A model generated the notes under the pieces. It was given only the letters and a program-made list of their open reading frames with translations, was not told the origin of the DNA and did not search any database. The position numbers were made by a program, and so were the translations under genes. A stretch of DNA of 64,000 nucleotides from Druceiella hillmani. Lineage: Eukaryota; Arthropoda; Insecta; Lepidoptera; Hepialidae. Positions 11,797 through 23,100 of the stretch are shown here, in pieces (the first letter of the stretch is position 1; every line of letters begins with the position of its first letter). The DNA lies in contig JAYKKI010000009.1 in NCBI GenBank assembly GCA_039881145.1, positions 7,412,501 through 7,476,500 of the forward strand. The letters run 5' to 3'.

Positions 11797-11993
11797 CACA
11801 ATTAAATGAAACTACGTGATGTAGTATTATTTCTACATTCTTTAATTTCTTTACCACGACCTAGGTTTCGTTGTATTACAACATCTTCAGGTGGGATATT
11901 AGCAAAAATATCCCACCCCAAGATCCTAGATCGTGGTAAAGAAATTAAAGAAAGGAGAAATAATACTACATTACGTAGTTTCATTTAATTGTG
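11797..11993. repeat. 197-bp near-perfect palindrome (foldback or MITE-like)
   Basis: Arms of about 75-80 bases run inward from CACAATTAAATGAAACTACG at 11797 to its complement ending at 11993. Only a few mismatches separate the arms, and a central GTGGGATATT/AATATCCCAC pair makes a second small stem. Reading through it in either direction gives almost the same 60-codon frame, which is a mirror artefact and not a gene. No transposase is present. The flanks do not show a clear target duplication. Confidence 0.9.
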
Positions 11994-12370
11994 AATAATG
12001 AATTTCTACAAAATTAACGCCAAATATATTCAATACATAAACTATAGTTTTGAGTATTCTTTAATTACTTAATTTTTCGTTAATGAGAACGATCATATTA
12101 GCTATGAAATATATTCACCACACTTACTTCATACATATATTTTCTAATCGCTATAGTCGGATGCATGAACGAATCTATAATATTTCTATATGGCCATATG
12201 GTTTTCTAATGTTGGTGAATGACAATGTTTCCCTTAGATCTTTCTATTTCCAATCCAACAAATGATTTAGGTTTAATGATTTAATTGATTGTTTTTCAAT
12301 TAAAATATGATAATATTTTATTCAATGTTGATATAATCAATTTTCCTTTTTTCAAATATCTTTCATTTTT
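11994..12370. other. spacer between palindrome and copia relic
   Basis: No feature is recognised apart from AT-rich sequence. Confidence 0.4.
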
Positions 12371-12880
12371 TTAATATTATAACGTTAAAAGTTTATCATC
12401 GACATATAAGAGAAAATAAATATTTTCCCAATTTTTCTCATCAACGTAAAGACATCTGACTACGTAACTACTTTTCCATTCAAATATCTTCAACGTAGAA
12501 TCAAATTTACTGTTCCAATAAATTGGTGCTAGCTTCAGGCCATAGAGTGATCGATTATGTTTACACAGCAGATTTGGTGCCAATTTCAAACCTGATGATG
12601 GAGTCATAAGAAATATTTGTGATGTCTCCATAAAGGAATGTTATTTTAAGATCAAATAATCATTTCAACATTATGCTAGTCTACTTCTGGAAGGAAAATG
12701 AGTATCATCTGATAGAAAAATGGTTATATCATATAGTCGGTGTAAATGTTTCGGTGTAATCTATATCATGGCTTTGTCCACATTCCTTAGAAAATAGTTC
12801 TGATTTACCTTAGAATCGAATTTACCACCTTTTATACAGAAAACCAATTCGCAATCAATTAGCTAAGGATTATTTAATTA
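12371..12880 (-). pseudogene. Ty1/copia reverse transcriptase relic
   Basis: The minus strand carries recognisable copia RT blocks in the right order but in shifting frames. Near 12870-12800 is a degraded W-V-F-x-x-K region. Near 12790-12740 is CGQSHDIDYTETFTP, matching the family G-x-D-Y-x-E-T-F-x-P. Near 12540-12510 is SLYGLKLAPIYWN, matching LYGLKQ-A-P-R-x-W. Near 12400 is FLLYVDDKLL, matching the catalytic L-L-Y-V-D-D. The catalytic YVDD is kept. Stops and indels separate the blocks, so it cannot make a protein. RNase H and the 3' LTR are not seen at lower coordinates. Confidence 0.85.
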
Positions 12881-13560
12881 ACTAAGGATTATTTTCAGCA
12901 TGTGCATTTAACTCTCCACTAATAGATGTTTATGTTTTATAGCATTGATATTATTAGGATACATAACTTCATTGTTCATTTGTGGGATGTTTGACACTTC
13001 TTAATTTGCTTCCAATGAAAGGTAAATGTTAATTTCTTTCGACGTTTTAGTTCCTCATCTTTTAGTTATATTTCTACTGATTTCCTTGAGGTCCGTTATC
13101 TGATCCATCACAGTTTATCAGGTACATTTACAGACCATCATAAGACTTAAAAATGTTGTCATTTGTTGTCATCCTCTCTGTAAATCCTTTGATGGAAGAA
13201 TCTACCCTGTCAATTATATTCTCTGACATTGGCTCCAATAATGATGATACGGTATAAATTATTTTTATTGAATTTTCTGGAAGAAATAACCTTTCTAGCC
13301 TTCAATATTTCTTTAGTTTTTGGATCTCGCACTTTTTTTTATCTCTTCGCAGTAATATAATAATTAATAAATATCTATTTGCTTGCTTTAGAATCTAATT
13401 TTTTTCTTATTTCTTTTGCGATTTGAATTATCAATTCACAACTCGACAATTTACTTTCAGCTTATTTCCAGTCCTTTTCCTTCTGGAGTAAAATATGCTT
13501 GTGCTTGTGTTCAGCAACATTTGATTGCATATGCAAATATCATAATAGCTTGCGTACATT
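12881..13560 (-). pseudogene. degraded copia inter-domain region
   Basis: This stretch lies between the RT and integrase blocks of the same minus-strand copia relic, where the variable linker between integrase and RT is expected. It holds no intact frame and no clear motif of its own, so the assignment rests on position. Confidence 0.45.
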
Positions 13561-13990
13561 GCTGCTCTTAACATTAATAAATGTATAGTTATTAAGATTA
13601 GATCGTTCAAAATGTGTACAATTCATTTACCATATTGGACCATTTTGTTTGGAGTACAAAAAGTAGAGGCTTGATTTATAATTAGTGATTTCTCCAGAAA
13701 ACGTTTTAAACTCATTACACAGATATCTTTTACCATAGTCAGTAGGGAGAGTTTTAATTTTTGAATTAAGTTGGTGTTAAATCAAAATGTTAAACTTGCT
13801 TTGTTGCTCAAAAACTTCCCATCTGTTCTTCATAAAATAGTCGAATATTTTCCTTATATAATAAAAGATTTTTCAGGAATCTCCCATAGGGGATTAATTT
13901 CTTTTCCGATTTCCTTCAAGCAGAAAGCACAAATATTTTTATTTTTGTTTAATTTTTACACTTGTGTTTCCTAAGAGTGAAGTTTAAGTC
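13561..13990 (-). pseudogene. Ty1/copia integrase core relic
   Basis: On the minus strand, sequence near 13960-13890 reads CAFCLKEIGK, resembling the C-x-x-C-x-x-G-K end of the integrase zinc finger. Around 13745-13620 the pieces GKRYLCNEFKTF and YSKQNGPIW align with the family G-x-E-F-x-x-x-x-F and T-P-Q-Q-N-G-x-x-E. The order agrees with the RT relic at lower coordinates, so one copia element is represented. Stops and frameshifts are numerous. Confidence 0.65.
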
Positions 13991-14730
13991 TCCAAAATTG
14001 CAAATTTTCATCCTTTGGTGCTAGAGTTAATAATTGTTTTGCTGCATTCATTTCCGCTGAAATATTTATGTAATTATAACATATTGATAGTATTGCATCT
14101 GCCACTTGAACTTTATTTTCATTTACAATTTTGAACCTTAATTGTTAAATAATAGATAGAATTGATTATTTATACTAACTCTAAACTAATATATGGAGCA
14201 TTTAGATACTCTATTGTATCTATATTGCTGTTCATCTTCAGCATATTAATATTTACTTTTTTGCAGGTTTCTACAGGAATTTTTCCTTGTCATCAGTTAT
14301 TTTCCCATTGGAAATCGGAAGCGGAATTTTATCGTAATGCTCGCATAAATGTATTGCATAGATTCCCTCGAATCTGTATATCAGCCTCTATCATTATTTG
14401 CTAAAATATAGAACATCTGGTTATTCTACCGACAATCAAGTTTCCATTCACAATAATACCTTAATTTGTGAATAGTAATCAGTACTCTTGTCATAGAATC
14501 TCCTATGCTTTCCTAACTGTCCAGTGTCATGGTTATCAGCTATTCAGATCAGATTTGATTTGACTTGATTCTTCCATATTATTTTCGCACTCTGAGCTAC
14601 TTTATTGTGAATATGATTGACGGGCACAATCTATAATATAATTTTTGTCTTAGCTTTTGTTGTCGAGTTTGACAATTTTTCTACAATTAATCTCTAGGCC
14701 GGACAGTTATCTCTGCCGGTCAGCTTTCAT
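13991..14730 (-). pseudogene. possible copia gag-end/protease relic
   Basis: This minus-strand sequence lies upstream of the integrase relic. It contains GRDNCPA near 14700, reminiscent of the end of a gag zinc knuckle, and IADNHDTGQL near 14530, which could be a damaged copia protease motif (D-S-G-A/C-x-x-H-M). Both are weak, and their order is the main support. No 5' LTR is detectable above 14.73 kb. Confidence 0.35.
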
Positions 14731-15077
14731 ATAAAAATCAAGTCGTGGAGACATTTTGTTAATGACGCGTTTTGGTTATATTATTAGAGCATGTGTACCT
14801 TTTAGGTTATGATGCAATATACGTACTTTCAAGCTTGAACTTTTATGTATCACTTTTACTACTATTCTACGTAATGTCAAAGTGATTATTTCGGTTAATA
14901 CTTTTTGCAAGAACTAAGCTTTACTTTAAGGTTGAGAAGAAAATTTATTTAAGATTTATACCAGCTACAACTACAAACAACATATTACAAACAGTGTGTG
15001 TAAACTACATATTATAATAATGGTGTTCTGAACAGGCTATATAAATTCATATAAAGGGAATCTTTTATCGTGCCAAC

Positions 15078-15143
15078 AATCGTGAATCAGGTGTTGTAAT
15101 AATAAATCAGGAATTTTATTATTACAACACCTGATTGACGATT
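15078..15143. repeat. 66-bp palindrome
   Basis: Arms of about 29 bases, AATCGTGAATCAGGTGTTGT and onward, flank a 7-base loop and match with one mismatch. The sequence is unrelated to the other palindromes here. Confidence 0.9.
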
Positions 15144-16236
15144 ATTTTATTAATAGGTGTCCAATGTTTTTTTAAATGTTGAATAATTAGAGTCAAGGAC
15201 CGCAATGATTACAAAATATTGCACACGTTTCAAAAGGAATAAGAAATTTATTTAACCTTAAAAATTTAATATAATTTGCAGTGATTGCGTATATTAACTA
15301 GATGATTTGCTATAACGTGGGGTAATTTAAAACATATTTATTTTATGTATAATTTTTAGGTGACAGTAAATGTTTGTAAACCGAGTTTAAATATTTTTCA
15401 ACTTTGTAGTTCATAAATTACCTTTTATTATAATGTGAATGGTTTCTTTCCTGTTTCTTAAGTTTTTTTAATTTAAATAATACATATATTTAATGACTTT
15501 GTATCCCAAGTCTATTATAACAAGGGTCGCTGGAAAAATTTACTAAACAAATTAAAATATTCGTTGTAATTGTTTACGTTAACGGCGCTAGTTTAAATTA
15601 TTTACAAATATTAATGTTATATTTCTCCCCGTAAATTGTTGTCCATAATAACTTTCACAGACGTATAAAATGTGAAAACCTCAAGAACTATGGAATTTAT
15701 AATAATCGCTAGCTGTTTTGAAGGTAGAGGGGCGAGAACCATTTTTTAGATATTTCCACAAAAATCTCCAGAATCATCTTACATAAAATTTTGGAATAGT
15801 TTTTAAATCCTTATAATTCCCTTTTGAAATTCATATCTGATCCAATTCAGAAAGGTAAAAAAATACCTTTTTTCCTCTATTTATCTCCTCCAAAATGTTT
15901 ATAAGAAATTTTTAAACACTAAGTACTATCTAGATATATGTTAGTTAGTATGGTTTATCCCTAGGACAGACGGACTGACAAGTGGGCAATTATATAAGTT
16001 TTTTCTTAAATTTAAATGCGGAATTCAGAAAAGTTAATTACAGAAGATGTTTTATTATTATCTCTTTCGGCGTCCTAATATTTCGAAACTTTGTTGGATA
16101 TATAAATTAATTATGGATCATTTTAATTTATTGTAAACATTTCATACTGGTACGAATGTACATAATCCGAATCAGCAGAACGTCTTCAACAGTGTTCGTT
16201 GGTCTATACGCTACACATACACACACATCTACATAA
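15144..16236. other. spacer without recognisable gene
   Basis: No gene, transposon end or RNA gene can be supported. Confidence 0.4.
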
Positions 16237-16260
16237 ATATATATTATATATACGTATATA

Positions 16261-16349
<89 letters not shown>

Positions 16350-16372
16350 ACGTATATATACACGTGGGATAT
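16237..16372. repeat. (TA)n microsatellite with ACG and GTA interruptions
   Basis: A TA run of over 100 bases. Overlapping frames rich in Tyr and Ile on both strands are artefacts of the dinucleotide repeat. Confidence 0.95.
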
Positions 16373-17945
16373 ATAAATATATTTGAATATAGTTGTGTAA
16401 ATATGTACTTAATATGTACATATGTGAGCAAAAAGTATCGATCGCAACCAACGTTTTGGTACTTACTCAGTTACATAACTGTGGCTAAAAAGGTTACTAT
16501 TCTTTACAAATATATCTGATTTTTAAACGTTATTAATACTTTAGCCAATTGAAATGTATTATGGTTACACATAAAATTGTTTTTAAACTTTTAAATGGGT
16601 CCTGTCTTTTGCAACTATCAGTAAATAATACAGCATAGTAAGAAAGTTTAAGTAATAAAAGTAAGAAATAAGAAATATTGGGTTTGACTTTACTATTATC
16701 AGTTAAATTACATAATTTTTAAAAAAAATGGTATTCTCAAGATTAAAACGTTTAGAATAAATTTAAGAAACCGACAAGGCGAATGCACAAAATAACCATT
16801 TTGCATTGGTTTTCATGCATTGAGTCTTGTAAAACACAAAAGTACACACAAAGTATATTTTGGATTTAGTGACTATTAGAATACAAGAAGTGTAAGATAA
16901 TTTAGAGTTCTTTTTTAACTCTTTAATTGATACAAAAAACATTACCTTTCAAGATATGTGCCTATTTGGGAACAAATGTCCCATAGTTTTAATGTATGTT
17001 GTAACATTGTTATGGGATGTCTTGGTACGTTCATTCTATGGATGGGGTGTCTTGATACGTTCATTCCATTTACAAGGTTAAAAAACTAGAAAACAAACAT
17101 GATCCAAATTTGTCTACTACGTACTTAATCTAAAAGTTCATTTCTTAAAAATTATTCTTTATAATATACACATTTTTCGATTAGGCTTCTAAAATTTGAC
17201 AACTATAAAAATATCTTAAATTCTTTATAACCTTTTACATGATATCGAATAAAAACATGGCCCAGTTTGTGTTTACTAAGTCTAAATTAAGATAAAATAA
17301 ACGTTTTGTTTATGTTTAGAAGGAAACACGTCTGTTTAATAGATGAAATAATGAGATATATCCTTTTGAGAGAAGATAGTGGTAAAATTAACATTTTAAT
17401 ACTGAAAAAGAGTCCTGATAAAATTTACGTTATCATATAGATAACGTAACCATTTTTCCAATAGATTTTTTCTTCGTGGGCTTAAATTTAGTACGGTTTT
17501 AATTTTTAATAGGTGACTAGATTCTATTACTGGTTCCGTTTGGACTAATTTTTCAACGAAATGACATTATGCGCAAGCTTTACTTTACAGTTTAATTTAT
17601 TATTAATGTACATACGTGTTCAAAGACGGATGCTTTTTTGAAATGCGTATTTACAAGCCATCGCTCCAATTTTATTTGCATGTCTAGATTATTGTTTACT
17701 AAACTGTAAGCACATGATAATTCAAGTTTGTGAATTCGATTTAAAGGGAGTGCAACCCCAAAAACCCTCAACTTGTAGCTTAGAGCCTCTTTTTTACGGT
17801 TTTACTTCATCTCACGTTTTGTGTTCAAACTGATTTACATGTTAATTTACTAAGGAAATATCAATTTTAAAAACAGAATGAATTTTTACCTTTTTGCATC
17901 ACTTATATTTCTGTTCTCTCCCTTGTAATTTATGGATCTCTTAAA
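16373..17945. other. spacer without recognisable gene
   Basis: AT-rich with many stops. A short direct repeat of GGATG/GGGTGTCTTG(A/G)TACGTTCATTC occurs near 17016-17068, and nothing else stands out. Confidence 0.4.
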
Positions 17946-17948
17946 AAC

Positions 17949-18266
17949 GTGAGCCGACATATTATCCAAAATCCGTTTGTCCGTAACCAAAGTGAGCCAA
18001 AAGAAAAAAAGAATTCCGATTTCGAAAGCTTCAAAAACACTTCCGATTTTAAAAAGAACTCAAAAATATTTCTGATTTCTTTGGGCATACTCGGCGGTTG
18101 GTTGACCATTGCCGAACGGTTTGATGCTCTTCGGATAATCGAACCGAGCGGCCGAGTTGTAAGTATATATTTTTTTCGTCACTTTTACCAGTGCGTCCTT
18201 GGAACCGCGGTAAAGTCGTTGATTAGACATGGAACGCGATTTAAGTGTGGGTTCGAATGTCAATGA
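17949..18266 (+). other. unclassified moderately GC-rich block, possibly a tRNA-derived SINE
   Basis: This block is less AT-rich than its surroundings. On the plus strand GTGGGTTCGAATGTC near 18246 resembles a tRNA-type B box (GGTTCGANNCC). Upstream at about 18207-18240, GCGGTAAAGTCGTTGA and TGGAACGCGATTT give the layout expected of a tRNA-like head, though the A box is poor. A second B-box-like string, CGGTTCGATTATCC, lies on the minus strand near 18135-18150. An open 105-codon plus frame also spans the block, with GT at a GTAAGT site near 18159, but the peptide is not recognised. It could be a SINE relic, a lone exon, or neither. Confidence 0.3.
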
Positions 18267-18269
18267 CTA

Positions 18270-19160
18270 TGCATTTTCTATTTAATTTTTTTCGTATAAT
18301 AATTTTTAATTAATAGAGTTCATTCCCTCTAGGTAATTATGTTTATTTATTATGTTGTATATTTTGTTTGTAATTACAAAACATTTATAAAATACTGGAG
18401 CGTATTTCTAACATTAATATATTATATTAAATACATTACTTGATGACAAAGTATATTAAATATAATCAGTTATATGTGCACTGAATTTTTTTAGTTTGTC
18501 CAGGTGTCTCCTTGATTGTATAGATATCACAGGGTTGCCAATAATGTTAATTATTTTTCTTTTTTAATTATCGTATTCCAAGTTGCCAACATACACAACA
18601 CGATAATATTAATTGTGAAAGTTTTAATTTCTACATTGTGTTCTCAAACACATCAATTTAATTTTTCTTTCTCTATATATAACCAGCATTTGCTTATCTT
18701 TTCATAATATTCCTACTTTTCTATCTTAAATGAAATAATGAAATATAAGCGAGAAGCATGTGGAGACAAAAACATTATTAGTAATTACGGTGTTAATTTT
18801 TTTCCTATTTTTATTTTAGCAAGTTAAGGCAATTATAAAACCATACACATCCACCTCATTACTTGGAAACTATATTCTTTCTCAAATTCATTACAACTAA
18901 AGAAAAACATAATTTTGAAAAATGAAGCATCTTTTTCATTTCGAATTCTACCATGTTTTACTTACCATTACTTATTTATTCGCCTAATAAACAAACCATT
19001 TTTTCAATAATATTTGAACAGACGTGCTATTCAGGCGTATATATTGAAATAGATTTAAAATATATCTATTGTAACATGTAAAAAATACAATATTTTTCTA
19101 CTGCTTTGATTTGTTTAATGTTTTCTGCATTAAAGTGTTTGATTATAATCAAATAAAAGA
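18270..19160. other. spacer downstream of gene B
   Basis: No feature is recognised. On the minus strand a possible ATTAAA polyadenylation hexamer for gene B lies near 19110-19125. Confidence 0.3.
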
Positions 19161-19164
19161 CTCA

Positions 19165-19325
19165 TTAATCTATTTCCAGAGTCCTGAACGACCCTTGTAA
19201 ACCCAATAAACCCTCTGAAGTATCGTTTTTATCTTGAATTCGTTTGCTTTCGTCACTTTTAAATTGATCTTCCTTCAGGAACCACTCGCGCATTTCCGGT
19301 TTAGATAGTTGCTCAAATAGGTCTT
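19165..19325 (-). CDS. gene B coding exon 5 with stop
   Basis: The acceptor ATTTTCAG precedes 19325. It encodes DLFEQLSKPEMREWFLKEDQ, then DESKR and LLGLQGSFRTLEID, ending in TAA at 19167-19165. Confidence 0.88.
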
Positions 19326-20064
19326 CTGAAAATATTTTATTAATAAATTTTAATAACAAAAACCTTTTTTCATTCAATATTTCTAATTTGTATTTACATG
19401 ATATGTAATTTTCAAAAAATGTAATTCTTCCGAAATTATCTTCTTGTATAGTGACCTATTTCATTTGAAAATTACCTTTCTAAGATGTATCGTTTATCGT
19501 CAATCTTTCATCTGAATAATTGAGACAAAAATTTTCATAATTTTCCATAAAAAATTGTTTTCATTTTTGCCGAATATGTAATGTAATTTTACATATAACG
19601 GCAAAGTCAACATTAACTGCATACTATCAGATATATTTTAGATAAATAGGCTGTTAGCTAGAGTCACTGTCATACTTTGATTTATGGAAAAATTAAAAAA
19701 AAAATATTTAAAGTAATTCAGATTTTTTAATTGAGAAATATATTTGTAATTTATATGTAATTGCGATAAAAATCTATGGGGATGTTTATTTTAATTAATA
19801 ATTCTTAGGAAAAATAACATACTGCAAAGATCCACGGTGGTCTTGTCATCTCCACCCAAATTAGATGGAAGAACGTTCTTTGGAATAATTTTATGAAGAC
19901 TCTCCTTGTCTTTGTGAAAGTGAATTCGGCTTGCAAGTTTTTTACTCAAAGCGGCTTTTATTAGCGTTATGATATATTCTGTAAATACTGGCATATTTAT
20001 GTAATGTATTCCTTTTATTTTGGCACCGAAACAATTCTGAAAATTAAAATATAAAATATGTTAC

Positions 20065-20103
<39 letters not shown>

Positions 20104-23100
20104 CTCTAGATTATTAGGAAAATCAATAGGCATTTGGCTCACCTGGAAAATGAAGAGAACTTTCTTTATCATAGCAGGAGTAACCTGCTTTATATGATCG
20201 AACTTCATATCCGCACAATCGAGGATATAGTGGTCGCCGATGGATACGTCTGAAGAAATTCGGTAATCATATGCCATCAAAGTTAATTTAATTACGTCCA
20301 TTATATTGTAGTTTGTTAGATCTTCGCTTTGAAATCTACAGAAAGAAAAATATGTTGTATTAGGGCGTATCAAAATATACGTTAAAAAAGTAATTTATAA
20401 ACATAAAATTATGCATTGATTTGTCACGTAAATGGATTAAAGGTTAATAGTGCTACCTTAAAACTCTCAATTTTTTTTCGGTAATAATTTTCTAGGCCCT
20501 TCAAAATAACATAAAGCTGATAACATTGACTCATTCTAAATATTGACTACCCCTAATTTTATTGTAATGGGCGATCCCTTGAAATTGTCCATAATTGAAT
20601 AAAGTGAATTGTTAAATAATTTTATTAAAAATAACATAAAATTGATTTAAAAATTTTAGTAAAGTTTTAAAATTATTTTACTATAAAATAATTATTGCTA
20701 ATTGATATGCAGCACAATTATTACCATTTTGTTGTTTGTTACATTCAAATAACTATTTACCGTACTATATCGAACACTCCCATGTATATCTCCCAGATAT
20801 TTTATATTTGTTTCCGTGTAGCTCTTATACTATTTACGGTATTTAGGCAAGTAATGTGTCATTTTATTCGTTTACATAGTCAGTTCAGATAACACACATC
20901 AAACATGCGATGGCATCTAATATGGCGGATACTAAATGCAAATTATGCTATAAAAATAAAAAAATTAAATGATCGTGTTTGGTTTCAAACATATTGTTGA
21001 CATTACAATTTGAAGAGTCTCCTTTGAAAATATATTTTCATTTAAAAAAAGTTAACAAATTTTTTTGTATTTAAGGAAATAAGAAAATATTCTTGCTAAA
21101 AAATATTTCAGAAACTTGTATAATTTATGTAATATTTAATAGATTTTTTTCTTCGAAAATTATTTTCCTTATGAAAAAAAGTTTTTGTGATCCAACACGT
21201 CAGAAAAGAGTAGATCGACAAAGTATGGGTCGAGGCACTCGGATCCAGAAAAAGGTGGGTAGTGAGAAGTTTAGCCAGAACATAAAAAAGGTACTGCGTA
21301 TTTCTCAATGGATTCGAAAAACTGTGGCCTAATGTGAAATATATACTAAAAAATACCCATGAATATATCGGGATAAATAGATTAACTACGTGAGAAAATT
21401 AAAAATTTTAAAAAGTTTAAAATATACAAGAACTTATTAAGGCGAAGTCGTAACGTAATACGATGAAAGTGAACTTGAAAGTGTGAAGAACAAATATATT
21501 TATAAATGACTGGCCATGCACCATTTATTATATATGAGAATACTTTGTGGTGTTATATATAACTGGTAACCAAAATGTTCGATATTTTTACGAATAATAT
21601 TTCAGATAGTTTGAAATTTGTTGCAGGATATTCGTTACATATAAGGCTAATATGGATATTATTATTTTCATCACCTGTTAGTAATAACAACACCATCTAA
21701 CTTCGAGTAACATTACTATAGCGAAAACAAAGAAACTCCATTTATAATAAACCTATAATTGAGACTACCAGATGACACCACCTGTAGCAAAATAATTATG
21801 GAACAAGTAGGGAAAATTTTAATAATACTTGAAATAAATAAATAGACAGCAACAGAAATTGAGCGTAATGGAAGTTTCTTTTACAAAACTTGAGGATAAG
21901 ATCACCAACAATATGTATAATAATATCAACGAACAACTCGAATAAACTAATAATGTGTTGGCCACAGTGCGCTCGCAAATAGAAGACGAACAAAAGAGAA
22001 TTAAGTAAAAAGAAACATTATTTTTTGGCGTAGAAGAAGGAAAAAATTCATATTTTCAATTAAAAGAGGAAGTCATATATATTTTGATGGACATTTTAAA
22101 AATCGATATCCAGAAATTCAAAGTGGAATCTTTAAGAAAATCAGGTAAAATTGGAAGAACTTTTTATTTAGCGAGAAGCGGATATTGGTATTAGACAAAA
22201 ATTGCCACAAAACATTTTAAAAATTAGCAAAGAATTAAAAGTGCAACAAAAACCAGAAACGGATAGAGCAAACAAAACATTTATTCGTTGTAATAAACTC
22301 ATAATAACAGAAAACGATAGAAAATCTAGTAGCGTAAAATTACGATCTCCATCCCCACCTGACACAAATTACAAAACGTTATTCGTTTTGTAATTTGTGT
22401 CAAAAATTTGGAACTTTGGTGTTATCTGAACTGACTATGGAAACTTTCATAAATATTATGTCAAAAAAATCTCAAAGCCATAACCAAATTACGAGGTACT
22501 CGACATTCGCGGAGAAACTGGCACATAATATCAGGTATCAGAAAATAATATCACGAGATTTAGAGGCTCTTCCATGATCAAAAATTGACAAGCATTTCCT
22601 AATACGGTTAGACACCATGGGAGAAATACATCAACACCGTTAATTGGAAAAACCGCTAATAAGAAGATGAGCGCGAATGGAAGAAACACTTTTAAAATTT
22701 GTGAACCTTAGTATGCGGCGAGAGAAAGGCTGAGTGCTACGCATAATATAAAATGGGACATTCTGGGACTTTATTTTAATAAATCTGACAGGTATGAAAA
22801 TATAGAACGAAATTATATCTTTATTTTTTATGTATTCAGGTAATACAAGTGGGTGTAATGGCTTTTATGCTAAATGATCATATGAAGTCACATATTATTG
22901 AATTTTATCACCATAATTCAGTGTCATTCGTCTACCGAAAAGTTAAGGCAGAAGAAATACAGCAATGCTACAATCATCCAAAAGGGCTATAGAAAGAGAT
23001 GGAAAACAATGAAGGAGGCTTGCATCCGACGCTGGGAGCTCCCAATATATTGAGTATAAAAATTATTTTTAAAAATTATTTATTATTGAATTTTTTTGGA

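Noticed and set aside
11802..11988. Matching 60-codon frames on opposite strands
   Set aside because: The palindrome makes both strands read almost the same peptide. There is no independent support for a gene.
16128..16519. Overlapping frames of about 75-107 codons on both strands, rich in Tyr and Ile
   Set aside because: They are translations of a (TA)n microsatellite, which stays open in every frame.
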